From Burkholderiaceae bacterium (GTDB lineage Bacteria > Pseudomonadota > Gammaproteobacteria > Burkholderiales > Burkholderiaceae_C), in contig JALRBF010000114.1 of NCBI GenBank assembly GCA_023262365.1, positions 1 to 16,029 on the forward strand: 16,029 nucleotides of DNA, read 5' to 3'. Position numbers and translations under genes: made by a program. This document shows positions 5,943 to 13,260 of this stretch, piece by piece. The notes below the pieces were generated by a model, which did no database searches, had not been told where the DNA came from, and was given only the letters and a program-made list of their open reading frames with translations. Within the stretch, counting starts at the first letter, position 1, and the number at the start of each line of letters is the position of its first letter.

Positions 5943-7541
5943 ATGAAATGCATCACTTGGCGCCCAAACGGGGCGTCACGCCAGACTAAGGCATGGCGTA
6001 TGGGATTGGGCTTGGCCCTTTTGCCGTGGCTGTCCATGGCCCAAACAGCCACCATGCCGCCAGCTGCCACCAGCTGCGTGGCCTGCCATGGCCCAAGCGG
6101 CCAAGGGGTGGCTGGCCTTGGCCCACGGCTGGCCGGGTTATCTGCGGCCTACCTCAGCAACCAAATCGAGCGCTTTCGCCGTGGCCAACGCCAAAGTCCC
6201 ACCATGACGCCCATGGCCACCGCCTTGCCTGATGCCCAGGCCATTGCACAGGTGTCGGCCTACTTTGCCAGTTTGCCCGCCCCCGCCAACTCCACCCGTT
6301 TACTGGCGCGCGGCGACGTGGTTGCCCCCGCCACTCAAGTGGGCAAGTTGGTGCTGCAAGGCGATTGGGCGCGCAACCTGCCTGCGTGCTTTACCTGCCA
6401 CGGCTCATCGGGCGTCGGCGTGGGTGACACCCCCCGCCTCATGGGCCAGCAAGCCGACTACCTGGCCAAGCAGCTGCGCGACTTCAAACACGGCCTGCGC
6501 ACCGGCGACCCGGCGGGCGCCATGACGCGCGTGGCTCAAGCCCTCACCGAAGACGAAATCCAACCGCTGGCAAACTACTTTGCCAACCACGCCACGCTGC
6601 CCAGCGAGCAAGCCACCCCCGCCAGCCGCCCGGCCACCATGGCGCTGGCCGACATTCCCGACACCGCCTTTGGGCGTAAGGTCAAGCTCGGCTACCAATT
6701 GTTTGTCAACACCCAGCAGCTGCGCGGCTCGTACGTGCGCAACTCGCTCAACTGCGTCAACTGCCACCTCGACGCTGGGCGTCGCCCGACCGCCTCTCCG
6801 ATTGGGGTGGCGTTTTGGGCATATCCGGCCTATCGCAAGAAAAACAACAAAGTCAACAGCTACCAAGAACGCATTCAAGGCTGTTTTCGCTACAGCATGA
6901 ACGGCACCCCGCCCCCGGACGGCAGCCCCGAGCTGGTGGCTTTGTCGGCCTACTCGTATTGGCTCGGCATGCGCGAGCTGATGGACCGCGCCGGTCAAAC
7001 TGGGCCGGTGCCCGAACTCAGCGACTTGCAATTGCTCAGCGGTGGCAAAACCCAAGCCATCCACACCCCCGGCAACTTAACGGTGGAGCAACGCGCCAAC
7101 CAACCCACGAGGCTGTTCCCCAAACTGGCCAAGCCTGCACTCACGCCCTCGCCGCTGCGCGGCGCCAAGGTTTACGCCGCCAACTGCGCCGCGTGTCATG
7201 GCGCCAACGGCCAGGGCGCCAGCGCCGCTGGCTTGGCCACCCTGCCACCGCTGTGGGGCGCCCAGTCGTACAACTGGGGCGCGGGCATGCACCAAATCAA
7301 CAAGGCGGCCAACTTTATTTACGCCAACATGCCGCTGGCCGCCGAGCATACGATCACCGAGCAAGACGCCTGGGATGTGGCCGCTTACATCAACTCGCAC
7401 GACCGGCCGCAAGACCCGCACTTCGAAGGCAACGTCACCCGCACCGCGCAGCGCTTTCACCAACACGCCGGCTACTACGGTGACGCACCCAACGGCGTGG
7501 TGCTGGGCAGCCAATCGCCGCCGGCCAACCCGACGCCGTAG
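5943..7541 (+). CDS. tsdBA: Tetrahaem cytochrome c: TsdB-TsdA fusion, probable thiosulfate dehydrogenase/tetrathionate reductase
   Basis: A 532-aa secreted protein. The signal peptide covers about 1-33 (MGLGLALLPWLSMA, predicted cut before Gln34), so it acts in the periplasm. Four haem sites are visible: CVACH (45-49), CFTCH (149-153), CVNCH (271-275) and CAACH (415-419). Residues 35 to about 220 look like a dihaem cytochrome c4/TsdB, with candidate methionine ligands at 88 or 91 and at 194. From about 240 on, the pattern is that of TsdA: NCVNCHLDAGRRPTASPIG, YPAYRKK (294-300), ERIQGCFRYSMNG (309-321) and PPLWGAQSYNWGAGM (435-449). Cys314 matches the unusual cysteine axial ligand of the TsdA active-site haem. 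TsdA couples two thiosulfates to tetrathionate, or the reverse, and TsdB passes the electrons on. A TsdBA fusion is known from Marichromatium purpuratum. The gene stands alone between apt and convergent mnmE. Fold and haem count are sure; the reaction direction is inference. Confidence 0.85.
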   Translation: MKCITWRPNGASRQTKAWRMGLGLALLPWLSMAQTATMPPAATSCVACHGPSGQGVAGLGPRLAGLSAAYLSNQIERFRRGQRQSPTMTPMATALPDAQAIAQVSAYFASLPAPANSTRLLARGDVVAPATQVGKLVLQGDWARNLPACFTCHGSSGVGVGDTPRLMGQQADYLAKQLRDFKHGLRTGDPAGAMTRVAQALTEDEIQPLANYFANHATLPSEQATPASRPATMALADIPDTAFGRKVKLGYQLFVNTQQLRGSYVRNSLNCVNCHLDAGRRPTASPIGVAFWAYPAYRKKNNKVNSYQERIQGCFRYSMNGTPPPDGSPELVALSAYSYWLGMRELMDRAGQTGPVPELSDLQLLSGGKTQAIHTPGNLTVEQRANQPTRLFPKLAKPALTPSPLRGAKVYAANCAACHGANGQGASAAGLATLPPLWGAQSYNWGAGMHQINKAANFIYANMPLAAEHTITEQDAWDVAAYINSHDRPQDPHFEGNVTRTAQRFHQHAGYYGDAPNGVVLGSQSPPANPTP

Positions 7542-7571
7542 CCAGCCGGCGCCGCAGCGCGATGAACCCAC

Positions 7572-7591
7572 CACGCGCCAGCCCGCGCGTG
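7572..7591 (+). terminator. Weak hairpin between the cytochrome gene and mnmE
   Basis: CACGCGC (7572-7578) pairs with GCGCGTG (7585-7591) around a 6-nt loop, 31 bp after the cytochrome stop. Only a poor T-rich stretch (GGGGCTTATTT) follows, so termination of the plus-strand transcript is possible but weakly supported. The structure lies between two convergent genes, just past the mnmE stop at 7600-7602. Confidence 0.3.
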
Positions 7592-7599
7592 CGTGGGGC

Positions 7600-9003
7600 T
7601 TATTTGCCTATGCAAAAGTCGGCAAAGATGTGACCCAGCAACTGCTCGGTGTCCACCGCCCCGGTCACCTGTCCCAGTGCCGCGTGGGCCAGCCGCAACT
7701 CTTCGGCCACCACGTCCAGTGCGTTGGCGCCGTCCTCTAGCAAAGCCTGAGCAGTCTGCAGGTGCTCGTCGGTTTGTTTCAGCGCGTGCAGGTGTCGCGC
7801 CCTGGCGCTAAAGGGTGCCTCGGCGCCGCTTTGCGCCCCGGCCAGTTGCAACAAGGTACGGCGTATCGCATCCAAGCCCGCCCCCGTGGTGGCCGAGACC
7901 ACCAGCGCCGCGTCGTTGGCCGGCGGGTGCTCGGCCGGGGCCACCAAATCGGCCTTGTTCCACACCGTCACGCACGGCAGCGAGGGCGGCAGCCCCTGCT
8001 GCACCAGGGCGTCGGCTTGCTGCGCCTGCGGCTGATGGCGCAGGCTGAGGTCACGCACCCACAACACCGCGTCGGCTCGGCCCACCTCACGCCAGGCGCG
8101 ACTGACGCCCTCGCGCTCCACCACGTCGGTGGCGTCACGCAGCCCGGCGGTGTCCAACACGTGCACAGGCACGCCTTGAATATGCAGGGTTTGCTGCAAC
8201 ACATCGCGGGTGGTGCCCGCCAGGTCGGTCACGATGGCCACCTCGGCTTGCGCCAGCGCATTGAGCAACGAACTCTTGCCGGTGTTGGGTTGACCCGCCA
8301 ACACCACCCGCAGGCCGTTGTGTAAGGCCACACCCTGGCGCGCTTGTTGACCGATGGTCTGTAGCTGCTGGCGCGCTTGTGCCAGCTGACCTTGAGCGTC
8401 GGCACGCTGCAAAAACTCGATTTCCTCTTCAGGAAAGTCCAACGTGGCCTCCACCAGCACGCGCAAGCGCAGCACGTCGTCGGCCAGCTGATGCACGCGC
8501 GCAGAGAACGCGCCGTCCAAACTGCGCACTGCGCTGCGCGCGGCCTGGGCGGTGCTGGCGTTGATTAAGTCGGCCACGGCCTCGGCCTGGGCCAAGTCAA
8601 TCTTGTCGTTCAAAAACGCGCGCTGGGTGAATTCGCCCGGCTCAGCCAAGCGGCCCGCCAAGGGCAATTGGCCTTGATCGGCCAAGATTTGTAACCACTG
8701 CAAACAGCGCGCCTGCAACAGTTGCAGCACCAGAGGGCCACCGTGGCCTTGCAGCTCGACCACGTCTTGCCCGGTGTACGAGGCCGGCGCCTCAAAGTAC
8801 AACAGCAACCCATGGTCAATGGGCTGTCCGTCCTCGTCGGTAAAGCGCGTAAAGTGGGCATGCCGCGGCCGCGCCGGCTGCCCCAGCAAGGCCGCGGCCA
8901 AAGGGGCCAGCCCCTTGCCCGAGACCCGCACCACCCCCACGCCCCCGCGCCCTGGGGCGGTGGCAATGGCCACAATGGGTTGGTTGGGGTCGGTGAGCAT
9001 CAT
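7600..9003 (-). CDS. mnmE: tRNA modification GTPase MnmE
   Basis: A 467-aa protein that, with MnmG, modifies uridine 34 of certain tRNAs at C5, using GTP hydrolysis and a folate cofactor. The N-terminal folate-binding domain covers about 1-120 (IVAIATAPGRGGVGVVRVSG), a helical domain follows, and a G domain is inserted at about 230-390. G1 is GQPNTGKSS (237-245), with G2 TTRD (264-267), G3 DTAG (284-287) and G4 NKAD (349-352). The protein ends in FCIGK with the conserved Cys464. Two consecutive ATG codons (9003 and 9000) make the exact start uncertain by one residue. It follows yidC by 30 bp in the usual rpmH-rnpA-yidD-yidC-mnmE order. MnmG is not in the window. Confidence 0.97.
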   Translation of the reverse strand: MMLTDPNQPIVAIATAPGRGGVGVVRVSGKGLAPLAAALLGQPARPRHAHFTRFTDEDGQPIDHGLLLYFEAPASYTGQDVVELQGHGGPLVLQLLQARCLQWLQILADQGQLPLAGRLAEPGEFTQRAFLNDKIDLAQAEAVADLINASTAQAARSAVRSLDGAFSARVHQLADDVLRLRVLVEATLDFPEEEIEFLQRADAQGQLAQARQQLQTIGQQARQGVALHNGLRVVLAGQPNTGKSSLLNALAQAEVAIVTDLAGTTRDVLQQTLHIQGVPVHVLDTAGLRDATDVVEREGVSRAWREVGRADAVLWVRDLSLRHQPQAQQADALVQQGLPPSLPCVTVWNKADLVAPAEHPPANDAALVVSATTGAGLDAIRRTLLQLAGAQSGAEAPFSARARHLHALKQTDEHLQTAQALLEDGANALDVVAEELRLAHAALGQVTGAVDTEQLLGHIFADFCIGK

Positions 9004-9033
9004 GGATGCATGCCGCGACGGCCGCGGCGGCGG

Positions 9034-10704
9034 CTACCTCAATTTGGGCAAGTTAAAGGTGACCTTGACCCCCATGCTGCGGTTAATCACGTACTGTTGG
9101 GCGATGGTCAGCGAGTTGTTGGTGATCCAGTACAGCACCAACCCGGCGGGGAAAAAGAAGAACATGACCGAAAAAGCCAGCGGCATGAACCACATCAACT
9201 TAGCCTGCAGCGGGTCGGGTGGCAAGGGGCTAAGGGCAGTTTGAAACAACGTGGTGGCCGTCATGATGACGGGCAAAATAAACCACGGGTCTTTGCTGGA
9301 CAAGTCGTGAATCCAACCCAGCCAGGGCGCGTTGCGCATCTCCACGCTGGACAGCAACACCCAGTACAGCGCAATAAACACCGGGATTTGCACCATGATG
9401 GGCAAGCACCCGCCCAGCGGGTTGACCTTTTCTTCGCGGTAAATGCGCATCATTTCTTGCTGCATTTGCTGCGGTTGCTCTTTAAGTCGCTCACGCATTT
9501 CGGTGATGCGCGGCGACAACGCCTTCATTTTGGCCATGCTGCGGTAGGCTTTGGCGTTGAGCCAATAAAAGGCCGCCTTGATCACCACCACCAGCAGCAC
9601 AATCGACCAGCCCCAGTTGCCCACCAAGGCGTGAATTTTTTCAAGCAGCCAGTAAAGCGGTTTGGCCAAAATGGTGACCCAGCCGTAGTCCTTAACCAAC
9701 TCCAGCCCGGGCGCGATGCGCTCCAAATTTTTCTCGTCTTGCGGGCCCACAAACAGGCGCGAATTGAGGGTTTGTTCGGCCCCTGGAGCCACGACGGGCA
9801 AATCGGTCAGGGTGCCCACGGCGTAGAGCTTGCCGCCGATGGGGCGGGCATAGTTGGTGCGGCTAAGCCCTTGGGGCAACAACCAAGCGCTGGCAAAGTA
9901 GTGCTGAACCATGGCCACGTAGCCCGAGGTGCTTTGGGTTTGAAACTCGGCTTGTTTTTTCGCCAAGTCTTCAAAGTGAATCTTTTGAAACTTTTTTTCT
10001 TCGGTATAGACCGCCGGCCCGGTAAAGGTTTGATAAAAAGGCGTTTCGGATTCGGCCGGGGTGTCGTCCCGCACCAGCTGCTCGTACACCTGCGGCGAGA
10101 CCGGCTGGGTGCCTTGGTTGCGCACCACGTGCTGCACGTCGATCACGTAGCTGCCACGTTTGATGGTGTAAATGGTCTCGAGCACCACGCCGTTTTGTGG
10201 CACCGAGGTGTAGCGCACTTGTAGCTGGTTCTGGCCTTCGGCCAGCGCGGTTGGCCCGGGTTGGCGCTGAAACATCGTGGTGTGATTCACGCCACCCACC
10301 CCAGTCAACCCCGATTGCGCCACGTACGTGGATTCGGGCGTGGTTTGCAGCAGTTGCAAAGGCTTGAACTGACCTTTTGCCCCACCAAGCTGTGTGGCGT
10401 GTTGCTTGAGCACGGCGCCCACGAGGCTGGCGCCTTGGCTATCAAATGTCAGACTCAACACATCGCTTTGCACCGTGGTGCGTTCGCTGGCTGCAGCCGG
10501 CGCCACGCTTGCCCCTGGCAGGCCCTGGGCAGAGGCACCTGCGACAGGAGCACTGGCGCTGGCGTTGGTCGGGGCCGTGACGGCTGGCTTGGGTGCGGCA
10601 AAAAAGGTGGGCTCCTTGCCGTTGTACAGCTGCCAGTTGTCCCACAGCATCACCATGGAAAAACCAAATACCACCCACAGAATGGATCGCCGAATGTCTG
10701 TCAT
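9034..10704 (-). CDS. yidC: Membrane protein insertase YidC
   Basis: A 556-aa inner-membrane insertase that places proteins in the membrane alone or with SecYEG. The N-terminal anchor is at about residues 7-22 (SILWVVFGFSMVMLW). An Ala/Pro/Ser-rich linker follows to about 75, then the large periplasmic beta domain (about 78-350). The conserved core lies in the last 200 residues: TM2 (GWSIVLLVVVIKAAFYWLN), the coiled cytoplasmic hairpin with KALSPRITEMRERL, NPLGGCLPIMVQIPVFIALY, then two further hydrophobic segments ending near YWITNNSLTIAQQYVINR. Length is normal for Gram-negative YidC. It starts 36 bp after the yidD stop, and its product may be made from the long rpmH transcript. Confidence 0.98.
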   Translation of the reverse strand: MTDIRRSILWVVFGFSMVMLWDNWQLYNGKEPTFFAAPKPAVTAPTNASASAPVAGASAQGLPGASVAPAAASERTTVQSDVLSLTFDSQGASLVGAVLKQHATQLGGAKGQFKPLQLLQTTPESTYVAQSGLTGVGGVNHTTMFQRQPGPTALAEGQNQLQVRYTSVPQNGVVLETIYTIKRGSYVIDVQHVVRNQGTQPVSPQVYEQLVRDDTPAESETPFYQTFTGPAVYTEEKKFQKIHFEDLAKKQAEFQTQSTSGYVAMVQHYFASAWLLPQGLSRTNYARPIGGKLYAVGTLTDLPVVAPGAEQTLNSRLFVGPQDEKNLERIAPGLELVKDYGWVTILAKPLYWLLEKIHALVGNWGWSIVLLVVVIKAAFYWLNAKAYRSMAKMKALSPRITEMRERLKEQPQQMQQEMMRIYREEKVNPLGGCLPIMVQIPVFIALYWVLLSSVEMRNAPWLGWIHDLSSKDPWFILPVIMTATTLFQTALSPLPPDPLQAKLMWFMPLAFSVMFFFFPAGLVLYWITNNSLTIAQQYVINRSMGVKVTFNLPKLR

Positions 10705-10740
10705 GCCTTTGCTTTCAATGTGTGAGGGTTGGGCTTGGGG

Positions 10741-10980
10741 TTAGGGCTTGGCCTGTTCAGAGACAACGCCAGGCACCGGGTCGTGACCGCCCTGGCACCA
10801 CGGGTTACAGCGCACCAATCGGCGTATCGCCAACCAGCTGCCGCGGCCCGCACCGTGGGTTTGTAAGGCGTGCAGCGCGTAGTGTGAGCAAGTCGGCGTA
10901 AACCGGCACGCCCCTCCAAGGGTCGGACTAAGCAACAACTGGTAAGCCCTTACCAGTGTCATCAGGGCGCGGTGCATCAT
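10741..10980 (-). CDS. yidD: Membrane protein insertion efficiency factor YidD
   Basis: A 79-aa protein of the YidD (DUF37) family, a membrane-associated helper of YidC-dependent insertion. The signature is GGACRFTPTCSHYALHAL (22-39), followed by GSWLAIRRLVRCNPW (47-61) and GGHDPVP (64-70). An N-terminal amphipathic or hydrophobic stretch (RALMTLVRAYQLLLSP) precedes it. The start is taken at the double ATG (10980/10977), where ATGA overlaps the rnpA stop. Longer in-frame extensions would run into rnpA with unlike residues. The overlap suggests coupled translation. Confidence 0.93.
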   Translation of the reverse strand: MMHRALMTLVRAYQLLLSPTLGGACRFTPTCSHYALHALQTHGAGRGSWLAIRRLVRCNPWCQGGHDPVPGVVSEQAKP

Positions 10981-11330
10981 GTCGCGCCACCGCTGAGCAA
11001 CTGCTGCAGCTCGGTGCGCACCTGACGCTTGAGGGGCAGCGACCACGCACTGGGAAAGTCGTCTTGAGAAAACGCCGCGCGTTGTCGTACCACCAAGGCA
11101 CAACCGGGGCTGGCACGCAGCGCCTGTGCGGCCACCGCGTAAATCTGGCGCCGAATGCCGTTGCGCGTGACCGCACGCCGCGCCCAGCGTTTAGGTAGCA
11201 CCACGCCCACACGGGCAGCGTGGGCTGCGGGCTGCAGCACGTGCAGGGCAAAGTGCGGCGTCCAGCGGCTAGGGCGTTGGGCCAGCACGCTTTCAAAATC
11301 GCGCTTGTGCACCAGCCGCTGCAGCGCCAC
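10977..11330 (-). CDS. rnpA: Ribonuclease P protein component
   Basis: A 117-aa basic protein subunit of RNase P, which helps the catalytic RNA trim tRNA 5' leaders. The family core is RVGVVLPKRWARRAVTRNGI (40-59), continuing RRQIY, which includes the RNR motif with Arg56, Asn57 and Arg60-Arg61. The early LQRLVHKRDFESVL stretch is the usual N-terminal helix/strand. The likely start is a GTG at 11330, 17 bp after the rpmH stop; no ATG is available near the expected N-terminus. The GTG start is an inference from similarity, and its ribosome binding site is weak. The stop overlaps yidD. Confidence 0.93.
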   Translation of the reverse strand: MALQRLVHKRDFESVLAQRPSRWTPHFALHVLQPAAHAARVGVVLPKRWARRAVTRNGIRRQIYAVAAQALRASPGCALVVRQRAAFSQDDFPSAWSLPLKRQVRTELQQLLSGGAT

Positions 11331-11347
11331 GTTGGGTCTGCCTGCGC

Positions 11348-11482
11348 TTAAGCGGCCAGCCGCTTACGTCCCTTGGCACGACGGGCGTTGATTACGGCGC
11401 GACCACCGCGTGTCTTCATGCGCACCAAAAAGCCATGAGTACGAGCGCGTCGGGTTTTGGAGGGTTGGTATGTACGTTTCAT
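11348..11482 (-). CDS. rpmH: Large ribosomal subunit protein bL34
   Basis: A 44-aa, very basic ribosomal protein of the 50S subunit, read from the ATG at 11482. It begins [20 protein letters not shown] and ends KGRKRLAA, which is nearly invariant in proteobacteria. It is the first gene of the minus-strand rpmH-rnpA-yidD-yidC-mnmE cluster and lies next to the origin region, as is usual. The TAA stop is at 11348-11350, 17 bp before rnpA. Confidence 0.98.
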   Translation of the reverse strand: MKRTYQPSKTRRARTHGFLVRMKTRGGRAVINARRAKGRKRLAA

Positions 11483-11508
11483 GGTGTCAATCTTTCAAGT
11501 AACCCGCG

Positions 11509-11514
11509 ATTATC
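11509..11514 (-). promoter_or_regulatory. Possible -10 element of the rpmH promoter
   Basis: Read on the minus strand, GATAAT lies 27 nt before the rpmH ATG and is preceded by TTTTTGC. No recognisable -35 is found at the usual distance, so this is a weak call based on position and on one hexamer. Confidence 0.3.
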
Positions 11515-11621
11515 GCAAAAACCCGAGCGCACCGCCCTTCGTCTTCTGCCGCCAAGCGCACCCCTTGGGCCAACCAGTCACGCCGCGGGGCAGGGCACCT
11601 TGCCAACCGCCCCAAGGGCGG

Positions 11622-11637
11622 CGGTGTCGCGACACCG
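11622..11637. repeat. 16-bp perfect palindrome in the rpmH-dnaA spacer
   Basis: CGGTGTCGCGACACCG equals its own reverse complement. It lies about 20 bp upstream of the dnaA -35 candidate and directly after a second inverted repeat, CCGCCC/GGGCGG (11607-11612 and 11616-11621). A protein dimer binding site near the origin or dnaA promoter is plausible. No known consensus was recognised. Confidence 0.6.
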
Positions 11638-11656
11638 ACTAGGGACATCCCGAGGC

Positions 11657-11686
11657 TTGTGGATAACTTAAATCCGTGGCTACAAT
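11657..11686 (+). promoter_or_regulatory. Candidate dnaA promoter
   Basis: TTGTGG (11657-11662) and TACAAT (11681-11686) are spaced 18 bp apart on the plus strand. The -10 is good and the -35 matches at three positions. A start site near 11693 would give a leader of about 50 nt before the dnaA ATG. The -35 overlaps a perfect DnaA box, which fits repression of dnaA by its own product. Confidence 0.5.
11658..11666 (-). promoter_or_regulatory. DnaA box, perfect match
   Basis: TGTGGATAA is the reverse complement of the consensus TTATCCACA. It lies between rpmH and dnaA, where the origin or the dnaA control region is expected, and covers the -35 candidate of dnaA. Confidence 0.75.
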
Positions 11687-11706
11687 ACGAGCTCCAAAGC
11701 ACCCGT

Positions 11707-11715
11707 CTATCCACA
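11707..11715 (+). promoter_or_regulatory. DnaA box, one mismatch
   Basis: CTATCCACA differs from TTATCCACA only in the first base. It lies 40 bp after the perfect box in the opposite orientation, within the presumed dnaA leader. Confidence 0.6.
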
Positions 11716-11742
11716 GCACCCCGTCGGCTACTTAAGCACTTC

Positions 11743-13152
11743 ATGACCGAATCTTCTTCCCCCTCCCACTTGGCGGCGGTGCTGCCCGACCTGTGGCAAA
11801 GCTGCCTCGAGCAGCTGGCCCGCACCATTCCCGAGCATCAGTTCAGCACCTGGATCAGCCCCTTGGTGCCGGGCCCGAGCACAGGCACCGCGGGGTTGGT
11901 GCTGCTGGTCGAAAACCGGTTTAAATTGGACTGGATCCGTAGCCAATACCTACCGCGTATCCGTCAGGTGGTGGCCCATTTACACGGCAGTGGCCTCTCC
12001 GTAGAGTTGGCGCTTACTCCTCGCGAAACCCAGACGAGGATTGCATCACAAGCCATCGTCTCATCGCACGATCCGATTGTTGCCGAGGCCGCCAACTTGT
12101 TGGTAGCAGACGCCGGCGAGGCCCCGGGGCATCGCTCGCGCATCAACCCCTCACTGACCTTTGACACGCTGATCGAAGGCAGCGCCAACCGCATGGCGCG
12201 CGCCGCCGCCATGCACGTGGCCGCCCAAGTGGGACAGCTATATAACCCCTTGTTTATTTATGGTGGAGTGGGGCTGGGCAAAACCCACCTGATGCACGCC
12301 ATTGGCAACCAGCTACTGGCCGAGCGCGCCGAAGCCAAGGTTCTCTACATTCACGCCGAGCAATTCGTCTCGGATGTGGTTAAAGCGTACCAACGCAAAG
12401 CTTTTGACGAGTTTAAAACCCGTTACCACTCGCTGGATTTGCTCTTAATCGACGACGTGCAGTTTTTTGCCAACAAGGAGCGGACGCAAGAAGAATTTTT
12501 TAATGCCTTTGAGGCGTTGCTGGCCAAACGCTCGCACATTGTGCTCACCAGCGACACCTACCCCAAGGGCTTGACCGACATCCACGAGCGGCTGGTCTCG
12601 CGCTTTGACTCAGGGCTCACGGTGGCCATTGAGCCGCCCGAGCTGGAGATGCGCGTGGCGATTTTGATCAACAAAGGCAGCGCCGAGGACGCGGTGATTC
12701 CCGAGGACGTGGCCTTTTTTGTGGCCAAAAACGTGCGCTCCAATGTGCGCGAGCTCGAAGGGGCGCTGCGCAAAATTTTGGCCTACTCGCGGTTTAACCA
12801 AAAAGACATCAGCGTGGGGCTGGCACGCGAGGCCCTGCGCGACTTGCTGTCCATCCAAAACCGGCAAATTTCGGTTGAAAACATTCAAAAAACCGTGGCC
12901 GATTTTTACAAAATCAAGGTCGCGGACATGTACTCCAAGCGGCGCCCAGCTTCCATTGCCCGGCCACGCCAAATTGCCATGTACCTAGCCAAGGAGCTGA
13001 CCCAAAAAAGCCTGCCTGAAATCGGCGAATTGTTTGGCGGGCGCGACCACACCACCGTGCTGCACGCCGTGCGCAAAATAGGCGCCGAGCGTCAGCAGCA
13101 CACCGAACTCAACCAGCAACTGCATGTGCTCGAACAAACCCTCAAAGGCTAG
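11743..13152 (+). CDS. dnaA: Chromosomal replication initiator DnaA
   Basis: A 469-aa AAA+ ATPase that binds DnaA boxes, melts the origin and loads the helicase. Domain I covers about 8-90 ([21 protein letters not shown]). A short variable linker follows to about 135. Domain III holds Walker A GGVGLGKT (174-181) and Walker [10 protein letters not shown] with Asp237-Asp238, and the arginine-finger region is near HERLVSRF. Domain IV carries the DNA-binding signature [14 protein letters not shown] (from 433). The ATG at 11743 (MTESSSPS) is the family-like start; an in-frame GTG at 11659 would lie inside the DnaA box and is rejected. The ribosome binding site is weak. dnaN follows after 108 bp. 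Confidence 0.98.
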   Translation: MTESSSPSHLAAVLPDLWQSCLEQLARTIPEHQFSTWISPLVPGPSTGTAGLVLLVENRFKLDWIRSQYLPRIRQVVAHLHGSGLSVELALTPRETQTRIASQAIVSSHDPIVAEAANLLVADAGEAPGHRSRINPSLTFDTLIEGSANRMARAAAMHVAAQVGQLYNPLFIYGGVGLGKTHLMHAIGNQLLAERAEAKVLYIHAEQFVSDVVKAYQRKAFDEFKTRYHSLDLLLIDDVQFFANKERTQEEFFNAFEALLAKRSHIVLTSDTYPKGLTDIHERLVSRFDSGLTVAIEPPELEMRVAILINKGSAEDAVIPEDVAFFVAKNVRSNVRELEGALRKILAYSRFNQKDISVGLAREALRDLLSIQNRQISVENIQKTVADFYKIKVADMYSKRRPASIARPRQIAMYLAKELTQKSLPEIGELFGGRDHTTVLHAVRKIGAERQQHTELNQQLHVLEQTLKG

Positions 13153-13202
13153 GCCCAGAAGCGGCAATCGGCGGGGTTTTTCGGCGACAATACACCGTCT
13201 GT

Positions 13203-13218
13203 CGGTGCCAGCGCACCG
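13203..13218 (+). other. Small hairpin in the dnaA-dnaN spacer
   Basis: CGGTGC (13203-13208) pairs with GCACCG (13213-13218) around CAGC. No T-run follows, so it is not a standard terminator. It could form in the dnaN leader. No clear promoter or DnaA box was found in this spacer (13153-13260). Confidence 0.3.
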
Positions 13219-13260
13219 GCGGGCCAACCCCTTACCCAAGATTCATCACTGAGAGTTGGC

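Noticed and set aside
9012..9028. GCCGCG/CGCGGC hairpin between yidC and mnmE
   Set aside because: GC-rich symmetry in a 30-bp spacer inside the operon, without a T-run. It is not convincing as a terminator or attenuator.
8722..10224. Long open frame of 500 codons on the plus strand
   Set aside because: It lies opposite mnmE and yidC, both of which are certain. Its product is Gln/His/Arg-rich without family features, as expected from the antisense of a high-GC coding region.
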